From: Altererythrobacter lutimaris
GTDB lineage: Bacteria > Pseudomonadota > Alphaproteobacteria > Sphingomonadales > Sphingomonadaceae
NCBI RefSeq assembly: GCF_013371495.1
Contig: NZ_JABWTA010000001.1
Coordinates: 1,550,001-1,614,000 of the forward strand
Direction: 5' to 3'
Length of the DNA stretch: 64,000 nt
Below are positions 26,696 through 34,953 of this stretch, in pieces. Within the stretch, counting starts at the first letter, position 1. Each line of letters starts with the position of its first letter. The position numbers and the translations under genes were made by a program. The notes under the pieces are model-generated. The model was not told where the DNA came from and ran no database searches. It saw nothing but the letters and a program-made list of their open reading frames with translations.

Positions 26696-26782
26696 TTACA
26701 TGAAGCCGGCAAGGACACCGAGTGTCATGCCGGTATAAATGAGCGCCACTGCAAATACAGCGAAACGTTGTTTTATGAGCAT
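26696..26782 (-). CDS. 28-residue single-span membrane peptide
   Basis: Start ATG at 26782, stop TAA at 26696. The peptide has a basic start (MLIKQRF) and one hydrophobic segment (AVFAVALIYTGMTLGVLAGF) that would cross the membrane. Its start codon aligns exactly with the start codon of the cold-shock gene in the duplicated leader, which is the main evidence that it is translated; GAAAG about nine bases before it is a weak ribosome-binding site. Function unknown: a stress-related small membrane protein or toxin-like peptide are both possible. Confidence 0.5.
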   Translation of the reverse strand: MLIKQRFAVFAVALIYTGMTLGVLAGFM

Positions 26783-26940
26783 ATGGATGCTTTCATTCGT
26801 GTGCAGCGCGCCAAAATCGGCTCGGCTGCAACTAATAGGCGGAACTGATGGAGGGACTTCTGGTATCTCTGAAGTCAAAGGCCGTCGATCGCGACTGGTA
26901 GCTGACTCTTAGATGGGACTGGCTGACATCATCTACAACC
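26783..26940 (-). repeat. Tandem promoter-leader duplication, copy B (leader of the 28-residue peptide)
   Basis: Same layout as copy A. Stems are kept: GTCG/CGAC (26884-26895), GACTTC/GAAGTC with a ten-base loop (26855-26876) and GCAG-CCGA / TTGG-CGCG-CTGC (26803-26829). The stem bases differ from copy A but still pair. The -35 region TTGTAG is kept, while the -10 is poorer than in copy A; a TATAAT lies further upstream at about 26952-26957. Confidence 0.8.
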
Positions 26941-27013
26941 TCTCAGACCGATTATATCCGGTTCCGATCAACGTCCGTAATTGGGTCGATTGCGGACATG
27001 GCTAAAGCGGCTT

Positions 27014-28510
27014 CTACCCCAGCTTGTCCTTCAGGATCTGGTTCACGACCTGCGGGTTCGCCTTGCCTTGCATCGCTTTCATCGTCTGTCCGACAAAGAA
27101 GCCGAACAGCTTGTCCTTGCCGCCGCGATATTCCTCGACCTTTTCCGCGTTGTTCGCGATGATCTGGTCAATCGCGGCTTCAATTGCGCCGGTGTCGGAC
27201 ACCTGTTTAAGACCTTCAGCGTCCGCAATCTCGTCCGGCTCGCGTCCGGTCTTGAGCACGATTTCGAAGATTTCCTTCGCCTGCCCGCCACTGATCTCGC
27301 CCGCATCCTGCATCTTGAGGATGCTTGCCTGACGCGCAGCCGTGGCATGTTCCAGCTTAGCCTCATCTCCGACCGAGTTGATAACGCCGGGCGCCACGGA
27401 CAAAGACCAGTTTGCAACCTGCGTTGCGACTTTGGATTCAGGCTTGCCCAAGGCTTTGGCAGTTTCTGCCAGCAAAGTTTCAAAGCGCGCGAATGTCTCG
27501 ACTTCAGCGGTGAGCTCGCGCGCGTTGTATTCGCTCAGCCCCAGTTCGCCTGAATAGCGCGCGCGCTTGGCATCGGGCAGTTCGGGCAGAGAGGCGCGGC
27601 ACTCGTCAAGGAAGCTGTCATCCAATTCCAGTGGCAGCAAATCAGGATCAGGGAAGTAGCGATAGTCATGCGCGTCTTCCTTGGACCGCATGCTGCGCGT
27701 TGTGCCGGTTGTCGGATCGAACAGGCGCGTTTCCTGGACCACTTTCCCGCCGCTTTCGATCAAGTCGACCTGACGGTTCGCTTCATGCTCGATCGTCTGC
27801 ATGACAAAGCGCACGGAGTTGACGTTCTTCGTCTCTGTGCGTGTGCCCAGCTCTTCACCTGGACGGCGCACGCTGACGTTCACGTCGGCGCGCATCGAAC
27901 CTTCTTCCATATTGCCATCGCAGCTGCCCACATAACGCAGGATCGTGCGCAGCTTGCGCACGTAAGCGCCCGCTTCAGCCGGAGACGTCATATCCGGCCG
28001 GCTGACGATTTCCATCAGCGCAACGCCGCAGCGATTGAGATCGACATAGGACATAGTCGGGTGCTGATCGTGCATCAGCTTGCCCGCGTCCTGCTCGACA
28101 TGGATGCGCTCGATCCCGATGACCTTGTCTTCAGGGATGCCTGCCTTTTCGTCTGCTTCGATAGTCAGCTGTCCCTCGCCCACAAGCGGGTGATAGAGCT
28201 GGCTGATCTGATAACCCTGCGGCAGATCGGCATAGAAGTAATTCTTGCGGTCGAACCGGCTCCACGCGTTGATCTGAGCGTTGATTGCCATGCCGGTGCG
28301 CACGGCCTGGCGGATGCATTCGCGGTTCGGCACAGGCAGCATGCCCGGCATCGCGGCGTCCACCAGAGAGACATTGCAATTGGGCTCAGCGCCGAACTCG
28401 GTCGAAGCGCCGGAAAACAGCTTCGCATTGGAGGTAACCTGGGCATGGACTTCCAGCCCGATCACAACTTCCCATTCGCCGGTGGCGCCTTGAATTCGAT
28501 ATGTACTCAC
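27014..28510 (-). CDS. gatB: Asp-tRNA(Asn)/Glu-tRNA(Gln) amidotransferase subunit B
   Basis: 498 residues. GatB binds mischarged Glu-tRNA(Gln) or Asp-tRNA(Asn), activates it with ATP and receives ammonia from GatA. It opens with [20 protein letters not shown] and has the cradle motifs [36 protein letters not shown] and the C-terminal YqeY-like tail domain ([10 protein letters not shown]). The start is GTG at 28510, eight bases after the stop of a lipoprotein gene. The first 17 codons are repeated upstream (28904-28954), showing that an insertion rebuilt the gene start. gatA and gatC lie about 2 kb upstream on the same strand. Confidence 0.97.
   Translation of the reverse strand: MSTYRIQGATGEWEVVIGLEVHAQVTSNAKLFSGASTEFGAEPNCNVSLVDAAMPGMLPVPNRECIRQAVRTGMAINAQINAWSRFDRKNYFYADLPQGYQISQLYHPLVGEGQLTIEADEKAGIPEDKVIGIERIHVEQDAGKLMHDQHPTMSYVDLNRCGVALMEIVSRPDMTSPAEAGAYVRKLRTILRYVGSCDGNMEEGSMRADVNVSVRRPGEELGTRTETKNVNSVRFVMQTIEHEANRQVDLIESGGKVVQETRLFDPTTGTTRSMRSKEDAHDYRYFPDPDLLPLELDDSFLDECRASLPELPDAKRARYSGELGLSEYNARELTAEVETFARFETLLAETAKALGKPESKVATQVANWSLSVAPGVINSVGDEAKLEHATAARQASILKMQDAGEISGGQAKEIFEIVLKTGREPDEIADAEGLKQVSDTGAIEAAIDQIIANNAEKVEEYRGGKDKLFGFFVGQTMKAMQGKANPQVVNQILKDKLG
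28460..28509 (-). repeat. gatB-start direct repeat, copy 1 (in the intact gene)
   Basis: The first 38 bases on the plus strand (28460-28497) are identical to 28904-28941; the remaining 12 differ at four or five places, all synonymous in the gatB frame (codons 1-5). Confidence 0.93.
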
Positions 28511-28517
28511 AACTCAC

Positions 28518-28856
28518 TCACACACATGTATTGACCAAATCAAGCTCAGCGCCTCGTCCAAGCTCGCTATCGTATTCAACCACCGATCCCACAGCGTCGA
28601 TGCGTTCGACGACACGAAACCGTAGGACCCCGATCCCCCTTGGCACACTGATCAAGTAGGCATCGTCCAGAAATCCCAGTTTAGCATTCTCGCCCAACGA
28701 AGATGCAATGCACTCAGCCACTTCCCTAGGAGACTGGTCGCTCACTTTGCTAAATGTTGCTTGCATTGGCGCAGAGTCGGGAAACGGACCAGAAACGCAA
28801 CCGGAAAGCGCAATAATCAATCCGAAGCCAACATATGATTCCTTTATTGTCGCCAT
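28518..28856 (-). CDS. Small lipoprotein of unknown function
   Basis: 112 residues from the ATG at 28856. Lipobox IALSGC places the lipidated cysteine at residue 20. The mature part (FPDSAPMQATFSKVSDQSPREVAECIASSLG) has two cysteines and resembles small secreted proteins with an alpha/beta fold; no family recognised. It ends eight bases before the gatB GTG and is flanked by two copies of the gatB start, so it was inserted there. It may have brought its promoter; gatB is now probably translated from the same mRNA. Confidence 0.75.
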   Translation of the reverse strand: MATIKESYVGFGLIIALSGCVSGPFPDSAPMQATFSKVSDQSPREVAECIASSLGENAKLGFLDDAYLISVPRGIGVLRFRVVERIDAVGSVVEYDSELGRGAELDLVNTCV

Positions 28857-28885
28857 CGCAGACAACGAACGGCCTATTGTGCGTC

Positions 28886-28954
28886 TCACCTTCGAGCAAT
28901 CCTGATCACAACTTCCCATTCGCCGGTGGCGCCTTGAATTCTGTAAGTGCTCAT
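28886..28954 (-). pseudogene. gatB 5' fragment
   Basis: ATG at 28954 followed by 16 codons identical in product to the start of GatB ([17 protein letters not shown]), then five unrelated residues and a TGA. It is the old or donor gene start, left behind on the far side of the lipoprotein gene. Codons 1-5 use ATG AGC ACT TAC AGA, against GTG AGT ACA TAT CGA in the intact gene. Confidence 0.88.
28904..28953 (-). repeat. gatB-start direct repeat, copy 2
   Basis: Partner of 28460-28509; the two copies are 444 bases apart and enclose the lipoprotein gene. Confidence 0.93.
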
Positions 28955-29084
28955 GAGCCGTGCAATAAGCGCATCGCGCCTGTGTGAAAAGGCCGATAAT
29001 CGCGCAAAATTGCTGGAAAATGCCTCGAATTCGGCGCCAATTGTGAACGCGCTGGTAACTATGCGCGGGCTATGGCCATCGGCG

Positions 29085-30227
29085 ATGACCGCTTACAAGC
29101 CGATCCTGCTGCCGGAGCAATACGACAAGGCGACCGCTCAGCCCGTCACGCCGCCTGCCATTCGTGCAGGACAGCGGCTGGTCACGCTCGACCTATTGCG
29201 CGGAATTGCTGCGATTGCGGTGATGCTGCGCCACTATCCCTGGCCGGGCCATCAAGTGCCGATCCTGCCGAGCAGTTTCCTCGCGGTTGATCTGTTTTTC
29301 CTGCTGTCAGGCTATGTGCTGGCCGCAACCTATGAGCCAAGGCTCCTCGGCAATATGAGCGCAGGCAATTTCATGACGCGCCGTCTGACGCGGATGTATC
29401 CGCTCTATTTTCTCGGGCTGGCACTGGCCTTGCTGGCGTGCCTTGGCGCAGTGGGCACCCATCCGCCTGCAGTCATGAGCCAAAGCGAGTTCGCGCTTGC
29501 AGCGTTTTTCAACCTGTTTTTCCTGCCCGCACCCCCGCCGGGGCTTGTGCATGAAACCATCGTAACGCAAGCATTCCCGTTCAACTTCCCGGCCTGGTCG
29601 CTGTTTTGGGAGCTTGCAGTGAATGGCCTCTACGCGCTCATCATATTGCGTCTTACGCCGAAGATGATTGCAGCGATAGTTGGCGGCTGCTTCATTGCCA
29701 TGGCAGTATTTGCGATTGGCAATGGCACGCTTGATTCCGGCGCGACATGGAGCACGTTTGCGATGGGAGGGCTGCGCTGCGGCTTCGCTTTCTTCCTCGG
29801 CGTCGCGCTGGTGCGGATGCGAAGCATCGCGGTCGCGCCTAAACTGCCGAGCTGGATCCCGGTCGTGCTGCTGGTCAGCGCGCTGGCCGTGCCAGTGAGC
29901 TGGGGGCCGTGGCCTGCACTGATCAGCGCCGCATTCATCTTCCCGCTCGCCATTTGGCTGGGCGCATCGGCGAAAGCTGGTCCCGTCGAAGCGAAGATTT
30001 CCGATTGGCTCGGGTGGATTTCTTATCCGGTCTATGTCCTGCAATTGCCTGTGCTGATGCTTGCAGGCGCGATCATGATCGCCACCACGGGTGAGTTCTT
30101 CGGCGACAATCTCGCGCGGGACTTGGCGATCTATTGCGGCGCGACTGTGCTGCTGAGCGTGATTGCAGCCAAGCTGTTTGACGAGCCCGTCAGGCGTTGG
30201 CTGTCAGCCCGGATGAAGCGGAGCTAG
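29085..30227 (+). CDS. Acyltransferase 3 family membrane protein
   Basis: 380 residues from the ATG at 29085; ATGs at 29061 and 28947-28953 are also in frame, and none has a good ribosome-binding site, so the start is uncertain. The family moves acyl groups onto sugars of exopolysaccharide, lipid A or Nod-type molecules. Signature: LDLLRGIAAIAVMLRHYPW with catalytic His, DLFFLLSGYVLA, and MTRRLTRMYPLYFLGL. About ten membrane segments. It lies between gatB and gatA, on the opposite strand, and converges on a 52-codon gene with which it shares the CTAG stop. Confidence 0.9.
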   Translation: MTAYKPILLPEQYDKATAQPVTPPAIRAGQRLVTLDLLRGIAAIAVMLRHYPWPGHQVPILPSSFLAVDLFFLLSGYVLAATYEPRLLGNMSAGNFMTRRLTRMYPLYFLGLALALLACLGAVGTHPPAVMSQSEFALAAFFNLFFLPAPPPGLVHETIVTQAFPFNFPAWSLFWELAVNGLYALIILRLTPKMIAAIVGGCFIAMAVFAIGNGTLDSGATWSTFAMGGLRCGFAFFLGVALVRMRSIAVAPKLPSWIPVVLLVSALAVPVSWGPWPALISAAFIFPLAIWLGASAKAGPVEAKISDWLGWISYPVYVLQLPVLMLAGAIMIATTGEFFGDNLARDLAIYCGATVLLSVIAAKLFDEPVRRWLSARMKRS

Positions 30228-30382
30228 GCTTCGTCCTGATCGTCGCTGTCTTCGGGCTTGGTACGAAACTGCGCTTCGCCATAGTCCACATTCTTGCGGA
30301 TATAGTTCGCGAACATGAAAGTCGCTGGCACCGCGAGCGCTATGCCGATCCCGGCAATCGTCAACGCGGTGTCATTGCTCAC
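30224..30382 (-). CDS. 52-residue membrane protein coupled to gatA
   Basis: GTG start at 30382 overlaps the gatA TGA (GTGA), a standard translational-coupling arrangement. The product begins [20 protein letters not shown], has a single membrane segment (about residues 6-25) and a charged cytoplasmic tail ([14 protein letters not shown] ... EDSDDQDEA). No family recognised. Its TAG (30226-30224) lies in the same CTAG as the TAG of the convergent acyltransferase gene. Reading frame, start context and hydrophobic segment all support a real gene. Confidence 0.78.
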   Translation of the reverse strand: MSNDTALTIAGIGIALAVPATFMFANYIRKNVDYGEAQFRTKPEDSDDQDEA

Positions 30383-31860
30383 CACCACTTCTCCGGCGCT
30401 GCTTCGAAGCCAGAACGCTGCTGGATCGCAAGACCTGCATTAAGCACGCCCTGCTCGTCAAACGGTTTGCCCACCAGTTGCAGGCCGAGCGGAAGACCAT
30501 CCTCCGTGAGTGTCGCAGGCACGCTCATCGCAGGCAGGCCAGCGAGAGAAGCGGGTACAGCGAACACGTCATTGAGATACATCGTCAGCGGATCTTCATT
30601 GAGCGATCCCAGCGGGAAGCTAGGCGTCGGCGTGGTCGGCGCGAGGATCACATCGCACTCCGCCCAAGCCTGCTCGAAATCGCGCGCCACCAAAGCGCGT
30701 ACGCGCTGCGCCTGATTGTAATAGGCATCGTAAAAGCCCGCGCTCAGCACGTAGGTCCCGATCAGGATGCGGCGTTTGACTTCATCGCCAAAGCCCTCCT
30801 CGCGGGTCGCGGCATACATGTCCTGCAGGCCTGCCCCTTCCGGCAGATCGCGCAAACCGTAACGCACCCCATCATAGCGCGCCAAGTTCGAAGACGCTTC
30901 GGCAGGTGCAATGATGTAATATGCGGGAAGCGCATACTTCGTATGCGGCAGGCTTATGTCGACGATCTCGGCCCCCGCATCGCGCAGCCATTCCTTGCCT
31001 TGCTCCCAGGACTTGAGGATCGCCTCGTCTGTGCCGTCCATGCGGTATTCGCGTGGAATGCCGACTTTCTTGCCTTTGAGGTTTGCGGATAGCCCCGCTT
31101 CCCAGTTCGGCACGTCCATTTGCAGCGAGGTTGCATCTTTTGGATCGAAACCCGCCATCGCCTCCAGCATGATCGCGCAATCTTCGACCGAGCGCGCCAT
31201 TGGGCCTGCCTGATCGAGTGAGCTTGCAAACGCCACCACGCCCCAGCGCGAGCAGCGGCCATAAGTCGGCTTGATCCCGCAAATGCCGGTAAACGCAGCA
31301 GGCTGACGGATCGAGCCGCCAGTGTCTGTCCCGGTCGCTGCCGGTGCGATCCGGGCTGCCACAGCAGAAGACGAACCACCCGAGGAACCGCCGGGAGACA
31401 TCGCGGCATTGCTGCCCGCCTTCTTCCACGGCGAGTTTACATTGCCAAAATAGCTCGTCTCGTTCGAGCTACCCATCGCGAACTGGTCAAGGTTGAGCTT
31501 GCCGAGCATGCCTGCGCCTGCATCCCACAGGTTCTGGCTGACCGTGCTTTCGTATTGCGGCTTGAAGCCTTCGAGGATGTGGCTCGCTGCGGTGGTCTGC
31601 ACGCCATGCGTTGCAAACAAGTCTTTCATGCCGATCGGAACGCCGGCCATCTTACCCAAGTCCTTGCCCGCCGCACGGTCCGCATCGACTTTGTCAGCCG
31701 CCGCTAAAGCATGATCTGGCGTTGTCACGATAAAAGCGTTGAGCGCAGCCGCTTCAGCAACAGCCACATTGAAGGCTTCCGCCACTTCGCGCGCGGTAAA
31801 ATCGCCGCTGGCGACTCCGTCGCGGATGTCTTTCACGCCGAGGGAAGTGAATTCAGTCAT
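30379..31860 (-). CDS. gatA: Asp-tRNA(Asn)/Glu-tRNA(Gln) amidotransferase subunit A
   Basis: 493 residues from the ATG at 31860, one base after the gatC stop. GatA is the amidase that frees ammonia from glutamine for GatB. The Ser-cisSer-Lys amidase signature is present: Lys in [11 protein letters not shown], and [17 protein letters not shown] with both serines, then [17 protein letters not shown]-terminal half normal. In the operon gatC-gatA followed by a GTGA-coupled 52-codon gene; gatB is separated by an unrelated insertion. Confidence 0.97.
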   Translation of the reverse strand: MTEFTSLGVKDIRDGVASGDFTAREVAEAFNVAVAEAAALNAFIVTTPDHALAAADKVDADRAAGKDLGKMAGVPIGMKDLFATHGVQTTAASHILEGFKPQYESTVSQNLWDAGAGMLGKLNLDQFAMGSSNETSYFGNVNSPWKKAGSNAAMSPGGSSGGSSSAVAARIAPAATGTDTGGSIRQPAAFTGICGIKPTYGRCSRWGVVAFASSLDQAGPMARSVEDCAIMLEAMAGFDPKDATSLQMDVPNWEAGLSANLKGKKVGIPREYRMDGTDEAILKSWEQGKEWLRDAGAEIVDISLPHTKYALPAYYIIAPAEASSNLARYDGVRYGLRDLPEGAGLQDMYAATREEGFGDEVKRRILIGTYVLSAGFYDAYYNQAQRVRALVARDFEQAWAECDVILAPTTPTPSFPLGSLNEDPLTMYLNDVFAVPASLAGLPAMSVPATLTEDGLPLGLQLVGKPFDEQGVLNAGLAIQQRSGFEAAPEKWW

Positions 31861-31861
31861 C

Positions 31862-32164
31862 TTATTCAATCACCTTAGGCACGCCAAAAAAGCCATGCTC
31901 AGCCGCAGGGGCATTAGCGAGAATATCATCGCGGCGATCACCGCCTGTCTTTGGATCGGCATTCACTTCATCCGCGCGCAGACGCAGCGCATTGGGAATG
32001 ACCGCTGTCATCGGCTCGATGTCCGATGTGTCGACTTCGCCCAGCTGCTCGACCCAGTTCAGGATGCCGTTCAGCTCAGGCGCCATGCGCTCCAGCTCTT
32101 CATCGGTCATCTTGATCCGGGCGAGCGACGCGATCTTGGCGACGGTTTCCTTGTCTACCGACAT
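31862..32164 (-). CDS. gatC: Asp-tRNA(Asn)/Glu-tRNA(Gln) amidotransferase subunit C
   Basis: 100 residues, normal length. GatC wraps GatA and stabilises the GatCAB complex. Signature [27 protein letters not shown] is clear, as is the DIEPM motif in the linker and the C-terminal [20 protein letters not shown]. It starts 15 bases after the FKBP gene stop and ends one base before gatA. Confidence 0.97.
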   Translation of the reverse strand: MSVDKETVAKIASLARIKMTDEELERMAPELNGILNWVEQLGEVDTSDIEPMTAVIPNALRLRADEVNADPKTGGDRRDDILANAPAAEHGFFGVPKVIE

Positions 32165-32178
32165 GGTTCTGGTTCCTG

Positions 32179-32763
32179 TTATTCTGCTGGAGGTGCAGTT
32201 GGCAGCGCAGCGTCAGGAGGCCCCGCCTGCATCGCTTGCTGGAGCAGATTGAAGCGGCGTTGGGCTTCCTCTTCTGAGATGGAATCAACGAGCTCCATCT
32301 CGAAGATGAGATCGCTGCCCGCAGGGATACGCACTTCGCCGGTTTGCGGATCAAGACGGTCCTCATCGCCATATCCCATTTCTGCCGGAATATAGACTTC
32401 GTACTTTCCACCGACTTCCATTTGCTGCAGGGCTTTGAAGAAGCCTTCGACCGTCGCGCCTTCCTCTACCGGAAATGGCGCGCCGTCGGGCATGATGCCT
32501 GGAACCGGCCAGTTGAAATCCGCAGAACTGTCAAACTGCTCGCCGGTTGCTGCGAAGCGGCCCGTATATTTCACGAAAGCCACTTCGCCGATCTGAGGCT
32601 TGGCGCCCTCGCCGGCGATGATCGTGTCAACGCTGAAGCCCTTGGGTGCAGCTGCCCAGGCCATGCCTGCGCCAATCAGTATGGCGATGATCACGCCAAG
32701 CCACAGCTTGGTCAGCGAGCCTTTGGCAATCGGTTGAAGCGGTACGCGGGTGACTTCGGCCAT
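32179..32763 (-). CDS. Membrane-anchored FKBP-type peptidyl-prolyl isomerase
   Basis: 194 residues from the ATG at 32763. A basic head, then one membrane segment (about 25-45, [20 protein letters not shown]) anchors the protein with the FKBP domain in the periplasm. FKBP motifs: [43 protein letters not shown] and a closing strand [10 protein letters not shown]. It helps periplasmic protein folding. A Pro- and Ala-rich tail ends the protein. It is the first gene of the gatC/gatA transcription unit, 15 bases upstream of gatC, downstream of the rpsU terminator. Confidence 0.9.
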   Translation of the reverse strand: MAEVTRVPLQPIAKGSLTKLWLGVIIAILIGAGMAWAAAPKGFSVDTIIAGEGAKPQIGEVAFVKYTGRFAATGEQFDSSADFNWPVPGIMPDGAPFPVEEGATVEGFFKALQQMEVGGKYEVYIPAEMGYGDEDRLDPQTGEVRIPAGSDLIFEMELVDSISEEEAQRRFNLLQQAMQAGPPDAALPTAPPAE

Positions 32764-32832
32764 GAATGCGGTTTCCTGCAGGTAGAAATAGTGGCGTAGA
32801 AATTGTGGCGCGCTCAAATGCGATTTGAAACA

Positions 32833-32861
32833 CAAAAGGGCGCGGAATCGAACCGCGCCCT
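32833..32861 (-). terminator. Terminator of rpsU
   Basis: On the minus strand an 8-bp GC stem (32838-32845 with 32853-32860), seven-base loop and a TTTTGT run, about 55 bases after the rpsU stop. The loop reads like a tRNA T-arm (GGTTCGATTCC) by chance or as a remnant; there is no tRNA around it. Confidence 0.85.
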
Positions 32862-32916
32862 GATGGCTTATCGCGAGTGTGCGTTCAAGCAGTAATACTG
32901 CTCAAACACGGCATAG

Positions 32917-33123
32917 TTACTTGATGCCGTCACGCTCCATGCGCTTACGCTCAAGTTTGCGTGCACGGCGAACAGCAGCAGCCTTTTCACGGGCGCGCTT
33001 CTCGCTTGGCTTTTCATAGTGACGACGCAGCTTCATCTCGCGATAGACACCTTCACGCTGCAGCTTTTTCTTGAGCGCGCGCAGGGCCTGCTCGACATTG
33101 TTATCGCGAACGATGATTTGCAT
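32917..33123 (-). CDS. rpsU: 30S ribosomal protein S21
   Basis: 68 residues from the ATG at 33123. Highly basic small-subunit protein with family signature [20 protein letters not shown] and the Arg/Lys-rich C-terminal helix; S21 helps the mRNA to base-pair with 16S rRNA during initiation. It is a single-gene unit with its own terminator. Confidence 0.98.
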   Translation of the reverse strand: MQIIVRDNNVEQALRALKKKLQREGVYREMKLRRHYEKPSEKRAREKAAAVRRARKLERKRMERDGIK

Positions 33124-33349
33124 AAATTCCAACACCTCAAAACGAATGGCGATTGCCCGCGAGAATGGCGGGGGTCACCACCTGAAAATCAACGAAAAAG
33201 TGGCCGAATCCGCAAGCGGTCGGCTCGAACATGCGCGGCTATTACCAAAATGTGTTGGATTTGCAAGGGCTGAGCTGGCTTAAAAGTCGCTCGGCGCAGG
33301 CGGAACAGCGCTAGGCATGGGCGCTATGGGCGGTTAAGAGGCGTCAAGC

Positions 33350-33769
33350 ATGTCGACGCTCTCACCTCTTGCTGCAAGCCTGCACGTTGCCATTGGCGGC
33401 GCGGTTGGCGCTGTCCTGCGCTACCAGATGGGACGTGCGATGACCGGATGGCTCGGCGCGCCTGCAATGAGCCTGTTTCCGTGGGCGACCCTAGCCGTCA
33501 ATGCGCTCGGCAGCCTGCTGATGGGTCTGTTGTGGGGCTGGCTGGCGATGAAAGGCGGGAGCGATCCGAGTTCGACCGACCAATTACGCTTGCTGCTGGC
33601 GACGGGTTTGCTGGGTGGTTTCACCACTTTCTCGGCCTTCAGCCTTGAAATGATCGTAATGATCGAGCGCGGGCAATATCTGTTCGCAGCTCTCTATTTG
33701 ATTTTGTCCGTCTGCCTTGCGCTAAGCGCGCTGATGTTCGGCGTGACCTTTATGAGACTGTTCCAATGA
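33350..33769 (+). CDS. crcB: Fluoride exporter CrcB/Fluc
   Basis: 139 residues, four membrane segments. The dimeric channel exports fluoride. Signatures: GGAVGAVLRYQMG, FPWATLAVNALGSLLMG (conserved Asn and Gly) and the Phe-box GFTTFSAFSLE. First gene of a five-gene operon in which all junctions overlap (ATGA with the next gene). No fluoride riboswitch could be recognised in the 226 bases upstream. Confidence 0.95.
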   Translation: MSTLSPLAASLHVAIGGAVGAVLRYQMGRAMTGWLGAPAMSLFPWATLAVNALGSLLMGLLWGWLAMKGGSDPSSTDQLRLLLATGLLGGFTTFSAFSLEMIVMIERGQYLFAALYLILSVCLALSALMFGVTFMRLFQ

Positions 33770-34953
33770 GCAAGACGGGTGCAAGCACTGAAGTCCGCCA
33801 GTTTACTGTCGGCGAAGATGATGACGGGATCCGCCTGGACCGCTGGTTCAAACGGCATCTGCCGCAGATCGGCTTCGGCATGGTCTCGAAATGGGCGCGC
33901 ACTGGCCAGGTCCGGGTCGATGGTAAGCGAGCCAAGCCCGATGACCGGCTTGAGACAGGCCAGGTTCTGCGAGTGCCGCCAGGCGGTGAGACTCCCGGCG
34001 GCCGGAAGCCCAAGCCGCGCCGCGAACTCACAGCGGACGAGATCGCTGAAGCGCATGCGATGGTGATCAAGGAAACGCCGTCAGCCATCATCTTCAACAA
34101 GCCGCCGGGCCTTGCGACCCAAGGCGGCAGCAAAACCACGCGCCATGTTGACGGGCTGCTTGATGCGTTTGTCGATGACGAAGATGATCCTCGCCCTCGC
34201 CTCGTGCATCGGCTCGACAAAGACACTTCCGGCGTGTTGCTGGTGGCCAAGACACCCGGCAGCGCGGCGCATTTCTCCAAGCGTTTCTCGGGCCGCAGCG
34301 CGCGCAAGGTCTATTGGGCGCTGGTGGTCGGCGTGCCGGCGGTGCTGGAAGGCACCATCGACGCGCCGCTCGCCAAGCAACCGGGTTCCGGTGGCGAGAA
34401 AATGCATGTCGATGAAGAGAACGGTGCGCTTGCGAAAACAAAGTACCGTGTCGTCGACAAGGCCGGTCACAAAGCGGCGTGGGTCGAGCTCGAGCCTCTC
34501 ACCGGCCGCACGCACCAGCTGCGCGTGCATCTTGCCGCGATTGGTCATCCGATCGTGGGCGACGGCAAATATGGCGGCAAGGATGCGTTTCTGACCGGCT
34601 CTGTCAGTCGCAAGATGCATCTGCATGCACGCCGGCTTCGGATTGACGCGCCGAAATCAGACGGCGGCGGCAAGATTGACGTGACCGCTGAGCTTCCCGA
34701 GCACTTCGCAGGCAGCATGGAGCATCTGGGCTTCGATTTGAGCCTCAGCACAGCGAAACCACTGAACTTCGATCCGCCCGAGCGCACGCCCGCGGAGAAG
34801 AAGCAGGCCGCACGCCAGCACGCCAAACAGTATCGCAAGTCGCGCAAAGGCGAGCGGCGTTCGCGCGGACCCGCCGCTCAAGGAAAGCTCGGCAAGAAAT
34901 CCGGCGGCAGGCCCGCACGCAAGACCGCTCCTAAAAAGGATGGGCGGCGCTGA
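33766..34953 (+). CDS. RluC/RluD-family 23S rRNA pseudouridine synthase
   Basis: 395 residues. The enzyme turns specific uridines of 23S rRNA (or tRNA) into pseudouridine. An S4 RNA-binding domain (about 20-75; RLDRWFKRHLPQIG) precedes the synthase domain, whose catalytic Asp is in HRLDKDTSGVLLVAKT; GRTHQLRVHLAAIGHPIVGD follows. The C-terminal 60 residues are an extra Lys/Arg/Gly-rich tail (AEKKQAARQHAKQYRKS ...), probably RNA-binding. RluC-type length would be about 320, so the tail is an extension. Overlaps crcB by four bases and the next gene by one. Confidence 0.93.
   Translation: MSKTGASTEVRQFTVGEDDDGIRLDRWFKRHLPQIGFGMVSKWARTGQVRVDGKRAKPDDRLETGQVLRVPPGGETPGGRKPKPRRELTADEIAEAHAMVIKETPSAIIFNKPPGLATQGGSKTTRHVDGLLDAFVDDEDDPRPRLVHRLDKDTSGVLLVAKTPGSAAHFSKRFSGRSARKVYWALVVGVPAVLEGTIDAPLAKQPGSGGEKMHVDEENGALAKTKYRVVDKAGHKAAWVELEPLTGRTHQLRVHLAAIGHPIVGDGKYGGKDAFLTGSVSRKMHLHARRLRIDAPKSDGGGKIDVTAELPEHFAGSMEHLGFDLSLSTAKPLNFDPPERTPAEKKQAARQHAKQYRKSRKGERRSRGPAAQGKLGKKSGGRPARKTAPKKDGRR

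Noticed and set aside
26524..26718. 64-codon minus-strand frame across leader copy A
   Set aside because: It runs through the structured leader and promoter; similarity to the frame in copy B comes from the repeat itself, and changes between copies include frame-disrupting length differences.
32838..32860. tRNA T-arm-like sequence (GGTTCGATTCC) after rpsU
   Set aside because: No acceptor, D or anticodon arm fits around it, and the hairpin with its T-run is explained as the rpsU terminator.
33200..33349. Fluoride riboswitch upstream of crcB
   Set aside because: I looked for the conserved GGCGAUGG and pseudoknot segments and could not place them; the GC-rich runs there do not fit the consensus.
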